Source of the DNA: VRUE01 sp963702035
Lineage (GTDB): Bacteria > Actinomycetota > Thermoleophilia > Solirubrobacterales > 70-9
Direction: 5' to 3'
Assembly (NCBI GenBank): GCA_963702035.1
Contig: OY969700.1
Location: 2,418,001 to 2,482,000 of the forward strand
DNA length: 64,000 nucleotides
Notes under the pieces: generated by a model
The model's input: the letters and a program-made list of their open reading frames with translations, nothing else
Told to the model about the DNA's origin: nothing
Database searches by the model: none
In this document: in pieces, positions 1 through 7,343 of the stretch
How the letters are laid out: the number at the start of each line of letters is the position of its first letter
Position numbering within the stretch: the first letter of the stretch is position 1
Program-made: the position numbers and the translations under genes

Positions 1-2
1 CG

Positions 3-1085
3 CTGGCCGCGGTCGCGGCGAGCACGCTGGTCGTCTACCTGCTGAAGCCGATCTCGCCGGTCGTCTCGCTCGGCGTGGTCTACCTGCCGGCGATCCTGGC
101 GATCTCGATCTTCTGGGGGCTGCGGCTCGGCCTGCTCGCCTCGCTCGCCAGCGTCGTCGCCTTCAACTTCTTCCACATCCCGCCGCTGCACCGCTTCACG
201 ATCGGTAGCCATCAGAACTGGGTCGCGCTGGCGATCTTCGCGATCGTCGCGGTCGGCAGCAGCGCCATCGCCGGGTTGGCACGGGCGCAGGCGCTCGAGG
301 CGGAGCGGCGGCGCGAGGACGCCGACCGGGCCCTGTCCGAGCTGGCGGCGCTTTCGCGCGAGCGCGACCGGATGCAGGAGGAGATGGTCGAGGCCGAGGC
401 GCTGCGGCGCAGCGACGAGCTGAAGACGGCGCTGCTGCGCTCGATCTCCCACGACCTGCGCACCCCACTCACCTCGATCATCGCCGGTGGCACGGCGCTT
501 GGCTCGGCAACGCTCACCAATGGGGAGAGGGAGGAGCTGAGCGCGGCGATCGTCGCCGAGGGCGACCGGCTCTCCCGCCTGGTCGAGAACCTGCTCGACA
601 TGTCGCGGCTGGAGGCGGGAAAGGCGGAGCCGCATCGCGAGCAGATCGATCTCGCCGAGGTGCTCGACGTCGCTCGCGAGACCGTCGTCCGGCCCGACAT
701 GGTGAAGCTGACCCTCGACGCCGAGTTGCCGACCGTGAAGGCCGACGCCGCCCAGCTCGAGCGTGCCTTCGCAAACCTGCTCGAAAACGCGATCCGGCAC
801 GGCGGCGGCAGGCCGGTCACGGTGCGCTCGCGGCTGGTCGGTGACAAGATCGCGATTCGCGTGGTCGACCAGGGCCCGGGCATACCCGAGAGCGAGTGGG
901 AGCGGATCTTCGAGCCGTTCCAGAGCGGGGCGGCAGACGGAGCGGGTGGAGGCTCGGGCTTGGGACTGGCGATCGCCAAGGGCTTCGTCGAGGCCAACGG
1001 CGGCGAGATCGCGGTCGAGTCGGTGCTCGGCCAGGGGTCGAGCTTCGTCGCCGGCTTTCCGTGCGGCGAGCGAGCCGGCGCGTGA
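3..1085 (+). CDS. KdpD-type sensor histidine kinase, C-terminal part (cut by left edge)
   Basis: The reading frame is open to the first base of the window, so the true start lies outside; 360 residues are visible. The first ~90 residues are hydrophobic and read like the DUF4118 membrane module of KdpD, including a VAFNFFHIPP stretch. A short charged linker follows, then HisKA with the phospho-acceptor His in SISHDLRTPL (codon near 450), an N-box NLLENAIRHG, G1 DQGPGIP and G2 GGGSGLGLAI. It should autophosphorylate and pass phosphate to the KdpE-like regulator whose GTG start overlaps its stop by four bases (GTGA). Whether an upstream KdpD sensor domain is fused cannot be seen. A separate KdpD N-domain gene lies at 9424, so KdpD may be split. 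Confidence 0.9.
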   Translation: MAAVAASTLVVYLLKPISPVVSLGVVYLPAILAISIFWGLRLGLLASLASVVAFNFFHIPPLHRFTIGSHQNWVALAIFAIVAVGSSAIAGLARAQALEAERRREDADRALSELAALSRERDRMQEEMVEAEALRRSDELKTALLRSISHDLRTPLTSIIAGGTALGSATLTNGEREELSAAIVAEGDRLSRLVENLLDMSRLEAGKAEPHREQIDLAEVLDVARETVVRPDMVKLTLDAELPTVKADAAQLERAFANLLENAIRHGGGRPVTVRSRLVGDKIAIRVVDQGPGIPESEWERIFEPFQSGAADGAGGGSGLGLAIAKGFVEANGGEIAVESVLGQGSSFVAGFPCGERAGA

Positions 1086-1762
1086 ACGGCGCCGCGCGGG
1101 TCCTCGTCTGCGACGACGAGCCGCAGATCCTCCGCGCGCTCAAGGTCATCCTCCGCGACGCCGGCTATGAGGCGGTCCCGGTGGCCAGCGGCGAGGAGGC
1201 GCTCGACAGCGCCGCGGTCAAGCCCCCGGCGGCGGCCATCGTCGACCTGATGCTGCCCGACATCGACGGGGTCGAGGTGACCAGGCGGCTGCGTGAGTGG
1301 AGCGAGATGCCGATCATCGTCCTCTCCGCGGTCGGCGAGGAGGAGGCCAAGGTGCGCGCCCTCGCCGCCGGCGCCGACGACTACGTGACCAAGCCCTTCG
1401 GCCCACCGGAGCTGGTCGCGCGGCTCGAGGCCGTGCTACGCCGCGCCAAGCCCGAGGCCTCGGAGCCGAAGATCGTCGCCGAGGGACTCGAGATCGACCT
1501 GCCGGCGCGCAGCGTCCGCCGCGACGGCGAGGAGGTGCACCTGACGCCGACGGAGTTCGAGCTGCTGCGCACCCTGGCCCAGAACCGGGGCCGGCTGATG
1601 ACACACAGCGTCCTGCTTGCCGAGGTCTGGGGCCCGGCCTACGCCGACGATCTGCAGATCCTCCGCGCCCACGTCGCCAACCTGCGCCGCAAGATCGAGC
1701 CCCCCGGCGGCCCCCACTACATACGCACCGACCCCGGCGTCGGCTACCGCTTCGCGGCGTAG
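1082..1762 (+). CDS. kdpE: KdpE-type OmpR-family response regulator
   Basis: 226 residues from a GTG that overlaps the kinase stop; this start gives a normal receiver N-terminus (VLVCDDEPQ). The receiver domain covers about 1-120 with D11/D12, phospho-acceptor D55 (VDLMLPDIDG) and K104 (VTKPFGP). A winged-helix Trans_reg_C domain covers 130-226 (LTPTEFELL, VANLRRKIE, GVGYRF). Its position next to a KdpD-type kinase and near kdp genes supports control of K+ uptake, although the kdpFACB block is 2.8 kb downstream. The last ~19 bases overlap the 3' end of the opposing toxin gene. Confidence 0.9.
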   Translation: MNGAARVLVCDDEPQILRALKVILRDAGYEAVPVASGEEALDSAAVKPPAAAIVDLMLPDIDGVEVTRRLREWSEMPIIVLSAVGEEEAKVRALAAGADDYVTKPFGPPELVARLEAVLRRAKPEASEPKIVAEGLEIDLPARSVRRDGEEVHLTPTEFELLRTLAQNRGRLMTHSVLLAEVWGPAYADDLQILRAHVANLRRKIEPPGGPHYIRTDPGVGYRFAA

Positions 1763-2331
1763 ACGCTCTCAGCCCGACCGAAAGCCTCCCGCATCAGCGC
1801 CGCAAACCGGGGCGCGTCCAGCGCGATGTAGTCGAGTACCTGACGCGGGGTCAGCGGTGGCCTGGTGAGAGCAGCGGCCTGATCTGACACCCCGCGCAAT
1901 GCGGCGGACGGATCGAGGTGGTAGAGATCGACGAGGAGGTCATCTGGACTCACGGCCTCGATGCCGAGGGGGCTGCATGCGTTTGGTGGGAAGTCGGCGA
2001 GGTTATGGCTGACGATGATTTTGGCACCGGCCCCGACGGCGGCGGCGAGGACGTGACGGTCCTTCGGGTCGTTGGTCATGGCCGGCTCGATGGTCGAGAC
2101 CCGCAGGTCCGGCACCATCGCCTCGGGGAAGGCCTCCTTCATCGTCGTTGTCACTCGCGCGGCACGCTTGGCGTCGGTTCGACCGGTCTCGACGAGGTTT
2201 TTGGACAGCTCGGCAAGGATGCGGTCGCTCCATTTGGGCACGTAGAGATCGGCCTCGGCGAGGCGAAGGAGCGTGTCCCGCAGTGCTGCAGGAAGGAGGA
2301 CGTTGGTGTCGAGGACGACTTGAAAGCCCAT
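1744..2331 (-). CDS. PIN-domain toxin (VapC-like ribonuclease)
   Basis: 195 residues. The N-terminus VVLDTNVLLP carries the first PIN acidic residue (D8). An ILAEL segment supplies the usual acidic residue near 41, and NDPKDRHVLAAAV supplies the later Asp cluster. PIN proteins cleave RNA with bound Mg/Mn. It lies 36 bases downstream of an HTH protein, the normal antitoxin-toxin order. At ~195 aa it is longer than classic VapC (~130), with a C-terminal helical extension from about 130 of unknown role. Its 3' end overlaps kdpE convergently. Confidence 0.8.
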   Translation of the reverse strand: MGFQVVLDTNVLLPAALRDTLLRLAEADLYVPKWSDRILAELSKNLVETGRTDAKRAARVTTTMKEAFPEAMVPDLRVSTIEPAMTNDPKDRHVLAAAVGAGAKIIVSHNLADFPPNACSPLGIEAVSPDDLLVDLYHLDPSAALRGVSDQAAALTRPPLTPRQVLDYIALDAPRFAALMREAFGRAESVYAAKR

Positions 2332-2367
2332 CGACCGAAGCTTATGAGCTGCGGTCGATGCTGCGGC

Positions 2368-2823
2368 TCAGCGGTAGCCGCCCTCGAACTCCTCGGAGAG
2401 CCGAGTCAGCTCATCTAGCTTCTTGCGGCGGTTCCGTGAGCGCGCGCCCCTGTAGGCAAGGACGTCCTCCAGGCGGACGCGACGGTGGGTGCCGACCCGA
2501 TGGAAGGGGATCTCACCGTCGTCCAGGAGTTTGATGAGGTGCGGCCGGGAGACCCGCAGCAGGTCAGCCGCCTGCTGGCTCGTCAGCTCCTCCTCCTGGG
2601 GTGCGAGCACGATCGTCTGCCCTCTCGACATCGCGTTGACCGCCAAGCGCAGCGCCTGGAACGCAGAGGCCGGGATGCCGATCATCTCGCCGTCGGGACC
2701 GAGTAGCCGCGCTTCCCCGTGCTCGCTGTAGATCTCGTTGATCTCGGTACTAAGCCGAACCATGATCTCCGCATCAGCGGGATCCGGTGCGACGAGATTG
2801 CTTTTGGTCTCCGGCGGGGTCAT
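2368..2823 (-). CDS. Excisionase-type HTH antitoxin partner of PIN toxin
   Basis: 151 residues. The C-terminal half has an excisionase/MerR-like winged helix (SQQAADLLRVSRPHLIKLL, then FHRVGTHRRVRLEDVLAY, about 78-125). A basic tail follows (SRNRRKKLDEL) that may contact the toxin. Upstream of the PIN gene on the same strand, it is best read as the DNA-binding antitoxin and autorepressor. Two 9-bp direct repeats lie just upstream and could be its operator. The N-terminal ~70 residues resemble the linker region of similar antitoxins, but I do not recognise a named domain there. Confidence 0.75.
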   Translation of the reverse strand: MTPPETKSNLVAPDPADAEIMVRLSTEINEIYSEHGEARLLGPDGEMIGIPASAFQALRLAVNAMSRGQTIVLAPQEEELTSQQAADLLRVSRPHLIKLLDDGEIPFHRVGTHRRVRLEDVLAYRGARSRNRRKKLDELTRLSEEFEGGYR

Positions 2824-2855
2824 GGGCTCGGCCGAAGTTTAGGGGACAAACGCAA

Positions 2856-2891
2856 TATCCGCAACAAACGAAACCAGCGACCTATCCGCAA
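2856..2891. promoter_or_regulatory. Direct repeats upstream of HTH/PIN toxin operon
   Basis: TATCCGCAA occurs at 2856-2864 and again at 2883-2891, 27 bp apart, in an unusually A/T-rich stretch just upstream of the antitoxin start. On the transcribed strand it reads TTGCGGATA. Spaced direct repeats before an HTH antitoxin suggest an autoregulatory operator. This is inference only. Confidence 0.4.
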
Positions 2892-2910
2892 TATGTGACA
2901 AATGCTTCGA

Positions 2911-3921
2911 TCAGGCGCGTCGGTGACCACTTGGCGAGTCAGCTGTGATGACGCTGAGCAATTGGACGAAATCAGATTCGGTGATGATCTCGATTGGGTG
3001 GCCAGCGGCTCTTAGCGCCTCCGCCTTCTGCAACTTCGCGCTCTCGCTGGCTCCTTGGGCCAATTTCCTTAGGTCTTGGTATCCGGTCACGAGGTAGTCC
3101 GTATGGCGGGTTATGCCTTTGCCGGCAGTCGCCCCATGATCTACGGCGGCCTGCTGGGCCTCCCGGCGGGGAATTGCCATCGCCCCGGTGAAGACGATCG
3201 TCTTGCCGAACAGGGGATGCTCGGGGTAGATGACCGTGCCCGGCGTTGGCTTATCTGGGACCACTCGCGAGGTACTTCGCAAGTGACAGCCGATCCATCG
3301 ATCCGGCTCGAGGACTCCCATGACCGCGTGGACGCGATCTACAAGCTCAGCCAGACTCGATGAGCCACTCGCATTGAGAGCAGCGCAGGCGATTGCGGCC
3401 GATGTCGCAGCATCCTCGCGCGCATCGTGATGCGCTTCGTCTGACATTCCCAGGTGAGCTGACACGAATGGAAGGCTGTAGCTGGCCAGCCCTGGCCAGG
3501 TGCAACGGCTGATCACCAAAGTGCACGCGTAACTGAGTCGAGGCCAGGTGAGCTCGGCGACACCGCATGCGTCTCGGATCACTCCGATGTCGAAGCTTGC
3601 GTTGTGGGCAACGAGGGGCCTTCCGTCAACGATTGCGACTATTCGTGAGAGCGAGTCCTCCCAGGTCGGCGCGTCTGCGCACATCGCTGGAGTGATCCCG
3701 TGGAGCGCCACGTTGAAGCCAGAGAACTCGAACAGGGGTGGCCGGATCAACCAGGAGTGTCGGTCGATAATCTGGCCGCCTTCAACCTCTATCAGCCCAA
3801 CGGCACACGGGGTCCCTCGCATCGATGCCGTCTCAAAGTCGATTGCTACCCACGAATCGAGTCCAGCCTCCCCGGTCCGCCGCATGCCGGCGATCGTGAC
3901 GCGAAGGGCGAGTCTGGTCAA
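2911..3921 (-). CDS. DnaQ-like 3'-5' exonuclease with C-terminal BRCT domain
   Basis: 336 residues, or 324 from an internal ATG at 3885 that better fits the family. The exonuclease domain (about 22-185) shows the DEDDh set: D28 and E30 in AIDFET, D111 in HNASFD, and H165/D170 in HHDARED. A BRCT domain occupies about 230-325 (LFGKTIVFTGAMAIPRREAQ, then TDYLVTGYQD). BRCT recognises phosphopeptides or DNA ends. Such fusions are annotated as epsilon-like exonucleases, distinct from replicative DnaQ. It follows the HIRAN gene by 27 bases, so they are probably co-transcribed as a DNA-end processing pair. It contains less extreme codon choice than its neighbours. Confidence 0.85.
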   Translation of the reverse strand: MTRLALRVTIAGMRRTGEAGLDSWVAIDFETASMRGTPCAVGLIEVEGGQIIDRHSWLIRPPLFEFSGFNVALHGITPAMCADAPTWEDSLSRIVAIVDGRPLVAHNASFDIGVIRDACGVAELTWPRLSYACTLVISRCTWPGLASYSLPFVSAHLGMSDEAHHDAREDAATSAAIACAALNASGSSSLAELVDRVHAVMGVLEPDRWIGCHLRSTSRVVPDKPTPGTVIYPEHPLFGKTIVFTGAMAIPRREAQQAAVDHGATAGKGITRHTDYLVTGYQDLRKLAQGASESAKLQKAEALRAAGHPIEIITESDFVQLLSVITADSPSGHRRA

Positions 3922-3948
3922 GCCCCCACCGCATGGTGGTGGTGTCTC

Positions 3949-4449
3949 TCAACTCAGAAGCGGACCGTCATACCGGATATGTAGCGAGATGCCGAGGTTC
4001 GGATGGTCTGGGCCCCGCCCGATAAAAGCCATGCAGATCGGCGGTTCTCCAGCTTTGACCATTTTCGAAACCCTCGGCCCGAACCGCTGGGCATTGTGTC
4101 GCGATAGGTAGCCGACGCACTCTCCATCCACTTGAACCATGACCGCTTTCGGGTCATGGGGGTTGTCGGGCTCCAGCACCAGTAGAGCCACGCACTCGTA
4201 GCCATGCTCGCCGGTCGCCGGTGCCCCGCTGATTCGCTTGAGCGCCTCTTGGTAATGGGACTCTCCGACCACCGAGAGCTTTCTGGTCCCATCGTACTTA
4301 GACCAGTAGTCCTCGCGTTCTACCGCGGCTGGGCTGTCATCGAGTCCGAGAGCTCGTCTGAGTAGTCCCATGGAAGCGAGCCTAGCCATGGTTCGGCCTT
4401 CGTGCTGGACAGAATCGAATCGGCGGCCTGTGGATAGGGGTCTGGCCAC
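3949..4449 (-). CDS. HIRAN-like domain protein
   Basis: 166 residues, or 146 from an ATG at 4389. The middle reads like HIRAN: LSVVGESHYQEALKRI, then VALLVLEPDNPHDPKAVMV, then GECVGYLSRHNAQRFGP (about 58-130). HIRAN domains bind single-stranded 3' DNA ends and appear in helicases and stand-alone bacterial proteins. The gene is the first of a two-gene unit with the DnaQ-BRCT exonuclease, consistent with end recognition and trimming. There is no catalytic motif and no membrane segment. Assignment is by motif pattern only. Confidence 0.65.
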   Translation of the reverse strand: MARPLSTGRRFDSVQHEGRTMARLASMGLLRRALGLDDSPAAVEREDYWSKYDGTRKLSVVGESHYQEALKRISGAPATGEHGYECVALLVLEPDNPHDPKAVMVQVDGECVGYLSRHNAQRFGPRVSKMVKAGEPPICMAFIGRGPDHPNLGISLHIRYDGPLLS

Positions 4450-4517
4450 GTGGTGAGAACCTTCACGAAATCTGTATGCGCTGGGGCGCTGAGTTCATGC
4501 GGCCTTGATGGGGCGGG

Positions 4518-4661
4518 GTGCATGATGCCCCCGTCTTGTTCCCCCTTGCGGACATCTTTCCCGGTGGCGGCAGTCCCGTAGCCGACGTCTTCGCGATAGC
4601 GATCTCAGTCGGACTCTTCGCCCTCGTCTACTGGGCGATCGACCTGATCGACCGGATATGA
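4518..4661 (+). CDS. Tiny membrane protein translationally coupled to kdpF
   Basis: A 47-residue frame from GTG 4518 (the only possible upstream start, because a stop lies four codons earlier). It ends in TGA that overlaps the ATG of kdpF as ATGA. The C-terminal half is one hydrophobic helix (VFAIAISVGLFALVYWAI) followed by a short polar end. I do not recognise a named family. Length, the single helix and coupling to kdpF suggest a second small subunit or a leader peptide for the Kdp complex. TTG 4533 is an alternative start. Confidence 0.5.
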   Translation: MHDAPVLFPLADIFPGGGSPVADVFAIAISVGLFALVYWAIDLIDRI

Positions 4662-4771
4662 GCGCTGTCGCACTGGCCACCCTGAGCGGCGCCGACGTCT
4701 TCGGACTGGTCGCGTCCGCGCTCGTCTTCGCCTACCTGCTCTACGCGCTGCTGCGCGGGGAGAAGCTCTAG
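4658..4771 (+). CDS. kdpF: KdpF, small subunit of K+-transporting ATPase
   Basis: 37 residues: a short N-terminus, one membrane helix (VFGLVASALVFAYLLYALL) and a charged RGEKL end. This is the usual KdpF layout (about 29 aa in E. coli, where it stabilises the KdpABC complex). It precedes kdpA on the same strand, separated by a large palindromic element, and its start overlaps the stop of the preceding tiny ORF. Too small for most gene finders. Confidence 0.85.
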   Translation: MSAVALATLSGADVFGLVASALVFAYLLYALLRGEKL

Positions 4772-4772
4772 T

Positions 4773-4931
4773 GGCCTGTCTCGTGACGTCGGCCGTGAAA
4801 TGACGAGTTCCAGGCGTCGCCAGACAAGGACGCAGGGAGCCCGAATAGCATCGCTATTTGGGCGACTGAGGACGCAGTATGGCGGCGATCTGGGGCCGTC
4901 ATTTCCGGTCGGACGTCGCGGGGCAGGCTAC
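4773..4931. repeat. ~160-bp imperfect palindrome between kdpF and kdpA (element B1)
   Basis: The left and right ends are reverse complements with mismatches: GCCTG, GACGTC and GAAATGACG recur in order on both sides. The centre is AATAGC-AT-CGCTATT flanked by CCC/GGG. It matches the palindrome at 38920-39083 in length, in the TAGC-NN-GCTA centre, and in a CCAGGCG...AGAC..GGAC block. It lies inside the kdp operon with no ORF, so it may reduce or shape transcription into kdpA. Confidence 0.7.
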
Positions 4932-4933
4932 TA

Positions 4934-6688
4934 ATGGCACAGGGCTGGCTGCAGGTAGCCATCTTCGTCGGGGTGGCGATCGCCCTCACGCCGCCGCTCG
5001 GCAAATACATGGCGCGGGTCTTCAGCGGCGAGCGTGTCTTCCTCAGCCCCGTCCTCGGCCCGGTGGAGCGATTCACCTACAGGGTGCTGCGCGTCGACCC
5101 CGATGAGGAACATGATTGGAAGGCATACTCGAAGAGCCTCGTCCTCTTCTCGGTCTTCTCCTGGGTCGCCCTCTACCTGATCCTGCGCACCCAGGGCGTC
5201 CACCCGTTCAACCCCGAAGGCTTCCACTCGGGGCCATGGGACGTCAGCTTCAACACCGCCTCCTCGTTCGTCTCCAACACCAACTGGCAGTACTACGGCG
5301 GCGAAACGACGCTGACCTACTTCTCGCAGATGGCGGGGCTGACGGTGGAGAACTTCGTCACCCCCGCGGTCGGCATCTGCGTCCTGCTCGCCTTCATCCG
5401 CGGCATCGTCGGACGCAGCGGCCCTGGCCTCGGCAACTTCTGGGCGGACCTGACCCGCAGCCTCTACTACGTGCTGCTGCCGCTCTCGGTGATCGTCGGT
5501 CTGATCCTGGTCTCCCAGGGCGTCGTGCAGACGCTCAGCGGCGCCAGCATCGCCACGACCGTCCAGGGTGCCGAACAGGCGCTGGCGATGGGCCCGGCGG
5601 CCTCGCAGATCGCGATCAAGCAGCTCGGCACCAACGGCGGCGGCTTCTTCAACGTCAACTCCTCGATGCCGTTCGAGAACCCGAACCAGCTGACCAACTT
5701 CATCGAGCTGCTCTCGATCATCCTCATCCCCGCCGCCCTCACCTACACCTACGGGAAGATGGTCGGCCGCCAGCGCGAGGGCTGGTCGATCTTCGCCGCG
5801 ATGCTGGCGATCTACCTGGCCTTCGTGATCGTGATCATCCCCGCCGAGCAACACGGCACCCCCGCCGAGCACGCCGCCGGCACGCCGACGACGGCGATCG
5901 AGGGCTCGACCGGCGGCAACTTGGAAGGCAAGGAGCAGCGCAACGGGATAACCGAGTCGGCGCTCTGGGCGACGACGACGACGGTCACCTCCAACGGCTC
6001 GGTCAACTCCGCCCACGACTCCTACACCGGCCTCGGCAGTCTGGTCCCGATGTCGGGGCTCGGCACCAGCGAGGTCGTCTTCGGCGGCGTCGGCACCGGC
6101 CTCTACTCGATGCTGCTCTACGTCCTGCTGGCGGTCTTCATCGGCGGGCTGATGGTCGGCCGAACGCCGGAGTACCTGGGCAAGAAGATCCAGGCCAAGG
6201 AGATCAAGCTGATCTCACTCGGCATCCTGGTCACTCCGCTCGCGGTCCTCGTGACCACGGGGCTGGCGATCGCGACCCGGGCGGGGATGCGGTCGATCTA
6301 CCAGGCCGGGCCGCAGGGCTTCTCGGAGACCCTCTACGCATACCTCTCGCAGGCCAACAACAACGGCTCCGCCTTCGCCGGCTACACCGGCTTCATCCAA
6401 CCCAACGCACCCGGCAACGTCGAAGCCTACGGAATCTCCTTCGCCGATCTGCTCGGCGGCGCGACGATGACCCTCGCCCGCTTCCTGCCGATCGTCCTCG
6501 TGCTCGCGGTGGCGGGCTCGCTCGCCGGCAAGAAGGTCTCCCCGGCCGGCCCGGGCACGATGCGCACCGACACCCCGACCTTCGTGATCCTCCTCGTCGG
6601 CGTGATCGTCCTCGTCGGCGCCCTCACCTTCTTCCCCGCCCTCCTGCTCGGCCCGATCGTGCAGAGCCTGACCGGAAGGCTCTTCTGA
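4934..6688 (+). CDS. kdpA: KdpA, K+-channel-like subunit of KdpFABC
   Basis: 584 residues, slightly longer than the ~557 of E. coli. KdpA is the K+-selecting membrane subunit, with about ten helices and four pore loops. Visible motifs include SNTNWQYYGGE, GTNGGGFFNVNSSMPFENP and NNNGSAFAGYTG, all KdpA selectivity regions. The extra length is in a polar Gly/Thr-rich outer loop near residues 298-345. The next gene is kdpC, one base downstream, not kdpB as in E. coli. Confidence 0.97.
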   Translation: MAQGWLQVAIFVGVAIALTPPLGKYMARVFSGERVFLSPVLGPVERFTYRVLRVDPDEEHDWKAYSKSLVLFSVFSWVALYLILRTQGVHPFNPEGFHSGPWDVSFNTASSFVSNTNWQYYGGETTLTYFSQMAGLTVENFVTPAVGICVLLAFIRGIVGRSGPGLGNFWADLTRSLYYVLLPLSVIVGLILVSQGVVQTLSGASIATTVQGAEQALAMGPAASQIAIKQLGTNGGGFFNVNSSMPFENPNQLTNFIELLSIILIPAALTYTYGKMVGRQREGWSIFAAMLAIYLAFVIVIIPAEQHGTPAEHAAGTPTTAIEGSTGGNLEGKEQRNGITESALWATTTTVTSNGSVNSAHDSYTGLGSLVPMSGLGTSEVVFGGVGTGLYSMLLYVLLAVFIGGLMVGRTPEYLGKKIQAKEIKLISLGILVTPLAVLVTTGLAIATRAGMRSIYQAGPQGFSETLYAYLSQANNNGSAFAGYTGFIQPNAPGNVEAYGISFADLLGGATMTLARFLPIVLVLAVAGSLAGKKVSPAGPGTMRTDTPTFVILLVGVIVLVGALTFFPALLLGPIVQSLTGRLF

Positions 6689-6689
6689 G

Positions 6690-7343
6690 ATGCGGCGCAC
6701 CGCTCTCACTTCGATACTCGCCGTGCTCGCCTTCACGCTGATCTTCGGCCTCGCCTACCCGCTGGCGATGACCGGCATCTCGCAGCTCGTCTTCCCCGGC
6801 AAGGCCGACGGATCGAAGCTCACGGTGAACGGGCGGCTGGTCGGCTCGAGCCTGATCGGCCAGTCGTTCTCCCGGCCCGTGATCGGCAAGAACGGCAAGC
6901 CGAAGCTCGACGAAGAAGGGGAAGAAATCCTCACCCCCGACAGGCGCTACTTCCAGCCGCGCCCCTCGCAGTCTGGCTACGCCGCAAACGCCACCTTCTT
7001 CTCCAACTCCGGCCCCAACAGCGTCGAAGAGCGCGAAGCGGTGCGCGAAGCGCTCGCCGCCTACGTCAAGCTGAACAGGCCCTACGACAAATCGCTGACC
7101 AAGGCCGACGTCCCGGTCGACGCGGTCACGATGTCGGGCTCCGGCGTCGACCCCGAAATCTCCGAAGCCAACGCGCTGATCCAGGCGCACCGCATCGCAG
7201 CCGTGCGCAAGCTGCCGCTCTCCAAGGTCGAAGAACTGATCTCCGACCACACCAGCAGCCGCTTCCTCGGCGTCTTCGGGGAGCCCGGCGTGAACGTCCT
7301 GCAACTCAACCTCGCACTCGACGAAGAGGCACCGATCAAATGA
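6690..7343 (+). CDS. kdpC: KdpC subunit of K+-transporting ATPase
   Basis: 217 residues. One N-terminal membrane helix (SILAVLAFTLIFGLAYPLAM) is followed by the outer-face domain with GSSLIGQSFS, YFQPRPSQSGYAA, SGSGVDPEIS and the closing VNVLQLNLALDE. An insertion near 65-85 (about 20 residues, Lys/Glu-rich) separates FSRP from the RYFQPRPS box. KdpC assists ATP binding by KdpB. It sits between kdpA (1-base gap) and kdpB (ATGA overlap), an A-C-B order. It uses GAA far more than GAG for Glu, unlike its neighbours. Confidence 0.96.
   Translation: MRRTALTSILAVLAFTLIFGLAYPLAMTGISQLVFPGKADGSKLTVNGRLVGSSLIGQSFSRPVIGKNGKPKLDEEGEEILTPDRRYFQPRPSQSGYAANATFFSNSGPNSVEEREAVREALAAYVKLNRPYDKSLTKADVPVDAVTMSGSGVDPEISEANALIQAHRIAAVRKLPLSKVEELISDHTSSRFLGVFGEPGVNVLQLNLALDEEAPIK

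Noticed and set aside
1744..2823. Prophage excisionase and integration remnant
   Set aside because: The HTH protein resembles excisionases, but it is paired with a PIN toxin and no integrase or attachment repeats were found.
4931..6016. Long antisense frame opposite kdpA and similar ones opposite acsA, pntAA-AB-B and others
   Set aside because: These are shadow frames caused by high third-position GC; composition is Arg/Asp/Gly/Val-rich and no domain is recognisable.
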